Below are positions 7,809 to 12,720 of a stretch of DNA of 12,720 bases, piece by piece. The DNA is taken from assembly GCA_900155495.1 (NCBI GenBank), contig FTLJ01000459.1, positions 1 through 12,720 of the forward strand. Direction: 5' to 3'. The DNA comes from Porogramme epimiltina (lineage: Eukaryota > Basidiomycota > Agaricomycetes > Polyporales > Polyporaceae). A model generated the notes under the pieces. The model saw only the letters and a program-made list of their open reading frames with translations. It was not told where the DNA came from and searched no databases. Within the stretch, counting starts at the first letter, position 1. Each line of letters opens with the position of its first letter. The position numbers and the translations under genes were made by a program.

Positions 7809-9577
7809 TCAAGACGGTTGGAAGCGCTTCAGCGCGGTGGCGAACGTGGTACTAGCATGCGATGCAAGGCCACTCCACATCGCGGCCTGGAGCGACGCGT
7901 ATGCTTGATGTCCAGGGGAGTGATGATACATCACCGACCACTCTTCCCATTCAGCGTCCCGTTTCTTGAACGACCGGGCTGTGCCACCCATTTCGCGAAG
8001 ACGGCGTCGGGCAGGAATTTCTCCGCTTTTTGGTGAAAGTTGGAGATTAGAGAGGTGAGTTTCTACCTCGCCTGCGCTAGCTGAAGCCCAGTGCTGCCGT
8101 CCGGCTCGAGTCCGGTTTTCCGAGCCATGTAAGCTACGTCCAATCTGACGACACACGGCGGGAGAATTAGTACAGCTCATGGCACAAGATCGGCGCGCAC
8201 ACATACTTTCGTTGCTGGGCCAGTATTCCAGATGAAATCCAGGCTGCTTCGCCAACTTTGGTTTTGCTGCTCTTATTCTCGTTTTGGACGAGGTCCGCCT
8301 GCAGCTCCTTCCGTCCGGGCACTGTGAGAGCAAATCGCGAACGGTAAGCACATCGCCGCATGGGAGGAACGCTCCGCCATACGCTTTATGTTATGAGCAT
8401 CGAATATGTCCATNNGTCCATACATCGAATATGTCCATAGCTGCGTGATTGGTGAGACGCTTCCCTTGTGCGTCGTGCGCGGCCTCGGTCCACTTTTTGA
8501 TATCGTCGGCGTTTCGCTCCCGAAGACTCGGAGATTTCCTCAAATGTTTTCGAAGCCGGGCCTGATTCATCCGAATAACGCTCCCAAGTTGCCATCCATT
8601 GCGATGGATGCGACTCTGTACTTCCAGCTGCGAAGTATTATTCCAGTCAGTGAGGAGAACGAGCCGAAAAAACTCGCGACCGGACCTCTTGTCGTCCTTC
8701 TCCCAGTCGTCAGGCAGGTTCACACCAGGCTGTGGACATGTCGGACAATGAAGCGCGAGGCCTCCCCTTCCTATCGGCTGATCCCGATGTCCGAATCCTT
8801 GCCACTTGTATTGCTTGATGTTTCGCCATTGCCGAGAGGCTCTCAGCGACGGTTCGTAACACGACTGTGTGGAGGTGAGCGTGAAATCCCACTACCAAAG
8901 TAGCTGAAGTATGAACCAATTACTCACGGGTGTGGTGTGTGGAAATGCGTTGTTCGTAAGTCTCCGAAGCTTTTGAAAATAGCCGAAGGGGGGCGGTCTT
9001 GCATTCAACGGGATTGGTAAGAAGAAAATCACCCGAGTCGAGCACAGAAAAAGTGAATGCGATGACCGGGCTTTTGAAAGACGCTGGGTAAAGACCGCTG
9101 CGCAGAAGCTGTATGTCCTGCCGGGGAGCTTTCGCACAGGAGCAGAAAGAAACCGGTATGTCGTGCATGCCTTTACAATCGACGATGGTCAGTATCCGGC
9201 TGTTGCTGTAGACGGGATACGGTTCCGATATGTCAACGGCCGCAGGACCGGGTGGAAGGTGTTTAGCGGGAGCTTCATCGAATTATGACGTTCGCGTGCG
9301 CTCGCGGCTTGAAGATATCATTGAGACGCCGACAGCTCGAGAGGCGAGAGCAGTTGAGAACGAACGAAGAGTCCGAATACGAGCGAGAGGGAACGATCGG
9401 GACCGGGTTGTGGTGCGGCGTCGTCCGGAAGACGATCGGGCTTTTAGGGGGTCGTCGGTGGACGTTTTGGGTGCGCGCGCGCGTCGCGCGCAGTCGTTTT
9501 GAGGTGGCTGCACTGGGCAGCCGCGCAGGATGCACATCAACGTACGGTTTCTTCCTCCTGATCTGCCGCGGGATCAT
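7809..9577 (-). pseudogene. KDZ transposase relic (CxC2-type cysteine region and C-terminal exons)
   Basis: KDZ transposases move the DNA element that carries them. From the N-terminus: a basic segment at 9577-9278 (RRKKPYVDVHPARLP), then the CxC2-like region at 9282-8971 (TIVDCKGMHDIPVSFCSC, QLLRSGLYPASFKSP, AFTFSVLD). A one-base frameshift at about 8970 follows, then KLRRLTNNAFPHTTP to 8928. Intron 8927-8865 (63 nt, GTGAGT...ACACAG) leads to an exon with SRQWRNIKQYKWQGFGH and the hallmark CPTCPQPGVNLPDDWEKD. C-terminal exons are joined in phase by introns 8382-8322, 8206-8145 and 8066-8026: AMDIFDAHNIK, LPGRKELQADLVQNENKSS, LDVAYMARKTGLEPDGSTG, then a final exon 8025-7809 ending KRFQPS. Full KDZ proteins have several hundred catalytic-core residues between the DWE motif and the AMDIF region; here there are only about 100. 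The N-terminal zinc-cluster region also looks shortened. This is probably an immobile deletion derivative. Confidence 0.72.
8398..8438. repeat. NN gap flanked by a duplicated 16-mer
   Basis: CATCGAATATGTCCAT occurs at 8398-8413 and again at 8423-8438, with NN at 8414-8415 between them. Treating 8414-8438 as a duplicate of the flank restores a continuous transposase frame from the exon at 8864 into AMDIFDAHNIK and the next intron. This points to unmerged contig ends rather than a biological insertion. Confidence 0.8.
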
Positions 9578-9654
9578 GGAACCCGCGCTTTGACATGGTG
9601 TGGGCAGACGTCAAGAAGAGATCCAATTGACATACAAAGTACAACAATTCATAT

Positions 9655-10999
9655 CTAGATAGGATACCCAGCATCACTGAAGATGTTGTACACGTTCGAC
9701 ATCAGGTGCTGCGCCGATAGCTCGTCCGTCCAGTCGCGCACGACATCACGGCGATTGAACAGCGCAATGACATGCCTATTTCCGTCATACTCAGGAACTC
9801 CGTGTTCGATCATGAATGCGAGTATCATAGCGATCGAGCCAGGAGAGGACTCCAAAGTCACTCCTAACGTGCGAAGGGCGATGGCGGTCTCTGGGGTGCA
9901 GTACTCTGTCAATGAGATGATCATGTCGTGCCACGGAGGGAAGCTGTTTGTGTCGCGGTGGAATGGAGTTTGCCTGTTGATGATCACTTGGCAATGAGTG
10001 GCAGGGAACGGCCACTGCGCGATGGCGTCCTGTACGATAAGTCGTCGGCGAGATGTTTCGTCCAATCCGCGCCGCACGGAGTCGAGCTGATGCGGGCTAG
10101 TGACCCTCATGATCCCGTGGAGAAGGCCTGTGATCGATGACATCCGCTGCAGCCATGTGCCGACGCCGTTGGCACCGAACGATCTGCTCGGCTGCACGTA
10201 GCGCTGCGTAAAACAGGTTACTCAGTCGCCACATCGGGAAGGTGCGGGTCAGGAACGAACCAAATTGCCTTGGCCCTTTGACACCGGTGAGATCGTGATC
10301 TCACCGGCTCCCTGCGCCTGGGAGTTGAACATACCACTCGATGACCGCCAGCTTGTCGAATTGGCGGCCACTTTGACAGACCCGGCCTGATAAAGGCGCC
10401 AGGTCGTGGAGATGAGCACGGTCTGTTTTTTGCCACCCATCAGGCATTTTCGACATGACATGGAAATGGAAATCGTGGAATACTCACGCGGACGTCTTTG
10501 CTGAACATACCAGGAAGCGACCACACCAAGATGACCCCGTTCTTGTCGGTGATGATGGCGGGACCGCGCAAGACCGGGAACGGTTCGTCGGCGTTGGTCG
10601 GCAGAGGCTTCAGGGGCGGGAAGGCAGCCGCAAGGTCCGCCGGATCTTTGGCGGTACTGCTAGCCTTCAGGTTATCGCGAAGCGTTTGAACGTCCCATTC
10701 GACACGGACTGGTGAAAGGTCTTCCTTTAGGAATTTTAAATACCGTTATCCATCGGAAACTCACAGTCGTTCGCAATGGCCTGCGCCAATGTTTCAGCCG
10801 CACGCGAGCACGCATCCCGCAGCCACTTGTAGTCGTCTCCTTGGAGACAATCTGGCGCGTTGGGTTTGTATCCGTCGGCCCTGGGATGGTGAAGGATGTA
10901 GCGGAAGAGGTCATAGACGTGAGACGCGGTTGCATCGCGAGCGTCGTTGCCCTGAGGTGTAGCCCACGGAAAATCCTCCCAGGTCACATTTGGGTCCAT
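9655..10999 (-). CDS. TET/JBP-like 2-oxoglutarate/Fe(II) dioxygenase
   Basis: Members of this family oxidise 5-methylpyrimidines in DNA (5-methylcytosine to hydroxymethyl and further forms) using Fe(II) and 2-oxoglutarate; fungal copies are often tied to KDZ transposons. The model has four exons: 10999-10765, 10708-10488, 10422-10261 and 10203-9655, giving 388 residues without a stop. Introns are 56, 65 and 57 nt: GTGAGT...CACCAG, GTGAGT...AAACAG, and GTTCGT...TACGCAG. All phases agree (1, 0, 0). Residues about 127-146 read GPAIITDKNGVILVWSLPG, a segment I associate with basidiomycete family members. The catalytic part has INRQTPFHRDTNS with iron ligands His288 and Asp290, distal His340 in MIEHGVPEYDGNRH, and Arg349 in position to bind 2-oxoglutarate. 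The N-terminal 80 residues are acidic and have no known domain. Identification comes from motif pattern and neighbours. Start ATG 10999 is the first good Met of the coding-like frame; the frame stays open farther upstream. Confidence 0.8.
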
Positions 11000-11395
11000 T
11001 TTACTGAAGAGAGATGAGGGAGAGGTGGCAAGAAGACTGCGGATGCGATCGATCAGATGGCGACGTTTGTGTTCGGAAATATGTCGGAGCAACTGCCTTA
11101 TCCGCGCACTGCCCGGCCGGGCCAACCATCGAGCGGCGCCAAACAAGCGCTGGTGACGGCGGGAGTTTGTGGGCGGCCATGGACTTCGCGGCGGTGTGGT
11201 TCTCGACGGCCCACGAGGTTTACGGCCGTGCACCTTGCCAGCGTAGACTTCGCCGTCGCATCTTTGGAAACGAGCCCCCCATTCGTCCCCACCGTCGAGT
11301 ACGAAAGCTCCCGCCTCACCGTACTTTCTCCTTCACGTCTCCTCCACCCACATGCTCAAGAAACTGATGATCTGCTAACCTTTCCTCACGGTAAA
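11000..11395. promoter_or_regulatory. Probable divergent promoter / 5' region
   Basis: This lies between the leftward TET/JBP start and the rightward HMG-like coding sequence, so it probably holds both promoters and the unplaced first exon of the plus-strand gene. A CTGCTAAC branch-like site at about 11371-11378 followed by AG acceptors at 11402-11408 suggests an intron ends just before the first clear coding sequence. I see no convincing TATA box or other named site. Open frames on both strands here have no recognisable content. Confidence 0.35.
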
Positions 11396-12720
11396 ATCGG
11401 CAAGCAGAAGAAAGCCGCGAGGAGTAAGAGGAAGGCTCCAAGGCCGTCACGTTCCGCGGCGCTCACCAGCGTGCGCGTAGATTTCGTATGGTTCGAAGAC
11501 GACGTAGCTGACCTTGACGCGTATACCTCGGAGTACCGACGGAAGAACGCGAAGGCGCGGCGCCAGCTATGCGTCGAGATGGAGGAGAGAGTGGTGAATC
11601 GGCGGGATTTGCATGACTGCAACAAGGATTTCGTCGTGGAGTACATCGCCTCGGTAGGAATACCAGCCCATGTATTATGTATAGCAATAGCATTCATCCA
11701 TTATTATAGCGCGTACGGGCTTGGTTCAACAAGGCCATCGCTGGCGTCAGGCTCAAAATTCCATCGTTTTCTGCCCGCATGTTGAACGGCATCAGAGTCT
11801 ACGGATACAAGAACGAGGCCGTGGTGAAAGCTCGCATCCGGGAGGACAACGGCGGCGAGGAGCCGCATGCCAGGAAGAGGCTCACTCTGTAGCATATGCA
11901 TGCTGCACGGCGGGCGCTGTGGGACGAGCTCTCCGACGAGACGCGTGAAGAATACGGGGCGCTCGCTGACCAGTACAGCGAGAAGGGTCCGCCGACTGAC
12001 ATACAACGAGGGTACGTCGATTCCGCGAAGGTTATTTTTATTATTCTCACACGTACTAGGAGGCTCGCGACTAGACACCTGAAGATATGGTTGGAAGCGA
12101 GCTTCATCATGCTCCACGGCCCGTGCGTAAACGGGCGGCAGATACCACGCCGCTCGAGGAGATATCGGGTCCCGCCAAGAAGACCGTCGTCGTCGGCAGC
12201 TCTGGGTGTCAGGTCGCAGAGACCATCCGCGCCGGTCCCACGCCCCCTCCCACAGCCTCACCATAAACCGTCGGCGGCACCGCTGCGAAACCTGGGAGCA
12301 TCCGCACCAGTAACAAGCCGCCTCGACGCTCACCCTCCCCCCCTCATCCAAGAAGCGTAAGCGCGGCTCGTCCCACGCGGGTACGACGGAGACCGCCACC
12401 ACTGCATGGAGCTCAAAAGCTCAGACATCCCACAAAGACGCAGGATCTGGGAGTGTGGGAGAGGCGTCCGCACGATGCAAGGGGGGCATCAACGCCGAGA
12501 AGGGCAGTCCCCCCCACCGCCGGCGACGGCGCTGGATCGCGTGGGTGGTAAGAGACCCCCTCGTTCGAAGCGCAAGCGGTCTCCGTCTCCTTCAGCGATG
12601 GAGGCCGGACCCGCTGAGCTGGTTACCGAGTCGGGCGGGCGAATGACGCGGACTGTGCGAGCGACCGGCACCCCACGCCGCTGTGACGCCACAGACAGCC
12701 CTCGTGGGCCTGCGAGGCAG
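11396..12720 (+). pseudogene. HMG-box-like, KDZ-linked DNA-binding protein, damaged; right end beyond window
   Basis: Exon 1 is clear from about 11396 to 11653 (KIGKQKKAARSKRKAPRPS, VRVDFVWFEDDVADLDAYTS, RRDLHDCNKDFVVEYIAS). A 56-nt intron 11654-11709 (GTAGGA...TTATAG) joins in phase to RVRAWFNKAIAGVRLKIPSF. The same frame meets TAG at 11890-11892, then continues with MHAARRALWDELSDETREEY and GALADQYSEKGPPTDIQR, resembling an HMG-box helix with W-x-x-L-S-x-E-x-R-x-x-Y spacing. Intron 12012-12059 (48 nt, GTACGT...CTAG) leads to RLATRHLKIWLEAS. The tail is Pro/Ser/Lys/Arg-rich with nuclear-localisation-like clusters (SSKKRKRGSSHAG, RSKRKRSPSPS) but is spread over different frames, with changes at C7 runs 12337-12343 and 12509-12515. 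The start codon is not placed. HMG assignment is by pattern; it could be another small DNA-binding fold. Confidence 0.5.

Larger units (their letters stand above)
7809..12720. mobile_element. KDZ-type transposon block with TET/JBP and HMG-like genes
   Basis: Three genes typical of fungal KDZ elements lie together: the transposase relic (minus), the TET/JBP-like gene (minus, 78 nt from the relic) and a divergent HMG-like gene (plus). Association of KDZ transposases with TET/JBP genes in basidiomycetes is established; the HMG-like linkage is from memory and less sure. I could not identify terminal inverted repeats or target-site duplications, so both boundaries are provisional, and the right one may lie beyond the window. 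Confidence 0.55.

Noticed and set aside
8406..8903. 165-residue plus-strand open frame
   Set aside because: It is antisense to the transposase exon carrying the CPTCP...LPDDWE signature and crosses the assembly gap.
9230..9593. Two overlapping plus-strand open frames rich in Arg
   Set aside because: They are antisense to the basic N-terminal segment of the transposase relic. High GC and CGA-rich content explains the open frames on both strands.
11057..11395. N-terminal extension of the HMG-like reading frame
   Set aside because: The frame is open, but the composition is not protein-like and a branch site with an acceptor sits just before the clear coding part. I treat it as promoter, leader or intron.
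1..12720. Bacterial-type features: ribosome binding sites, operons, CRISPR arrays, rho-independent terminators
   Set aside because: Genes contain spliceosomal introns and fungal element families, so these categories do not apply. No regularly spaced short-repeat array of CRISPR type is present; the 175-bp array has diverged units and no constant short repeat.

Overview
The window looks like nuclear DNA of a mushroom-forming basidiomycete (Agaricomycetes). Genes are split by short introns of about 41-65 nt with GTRNGT-type donors, CTAAC/CTGAC-like branch sites and YAG acceptors. Proteins are recognisable only after splicing. The right half carries two families that co-occur in expanded form in Agaricomycetes: a KDZ (Kyakuja-Dileera-Zisupton) transposase and a TET/JBP-type dioxygenase. 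Taxonomy is inferred from these features; there is no rRNA or marker gene.

Layout, left to right. (1) 1-1540, plus strand: a decayed gene for a single-pass membrane protein with a Ser/Thr-rich ectodomain, one clear transmembrane helix, a cytoplasmic tail, several frame changes and stops. (2) About 1.8-4.6 kb: non-coding repeats. A long direct repeat occurs twice (near 2.02-2.58 and 3.65-4.40 kb) and flanks a diverged tandem array with a period of about 175 bp. (3) 4.6-5.1 kb, minus strand: a broken coding relic of unknown type. (4) 5487-6253, plus strand: a clean three-exon gene for a 216-residue protein with an N-terminal membrane anchor. (5) 6770-7674, minus strand: a four-exon model for a 233-residue orphan protein. 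(6) 7809-9577, minus strand: a KDZ transposase relic with a CxC2-type cysteine region, an apparently missing catalytic core and phase-perfect C-terminal exons. (7) 9655-10999, minus strand: an intact four-exon TET/JBP-like gene (388 residues) with the HxD...H...R active-site pattern. (8) About 11.4 kb to the right edge, plus strand: a divergently oriented, damaged HMG-box-like gene with a basic Pro/Ser-rich tail.

The main result is the block 7.8-12.7 kb. A transposase, a TET/JBP DNA-base oxidase candidate and an HMG-like DNA-binding protein lie together, as described for fungal KDZ transposons that carry TET/JBP genes. The dioxygenase reads as fully intact while both neighbours are broken. 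That suggests either very recent decay of the other two or retention of the dioxygenase for a host role. Two NN assembly gaps (5274-5275, 8414-8415) are present; the second is flanked by a duplicated 16-mer and looks like an unmerged contig overlap.
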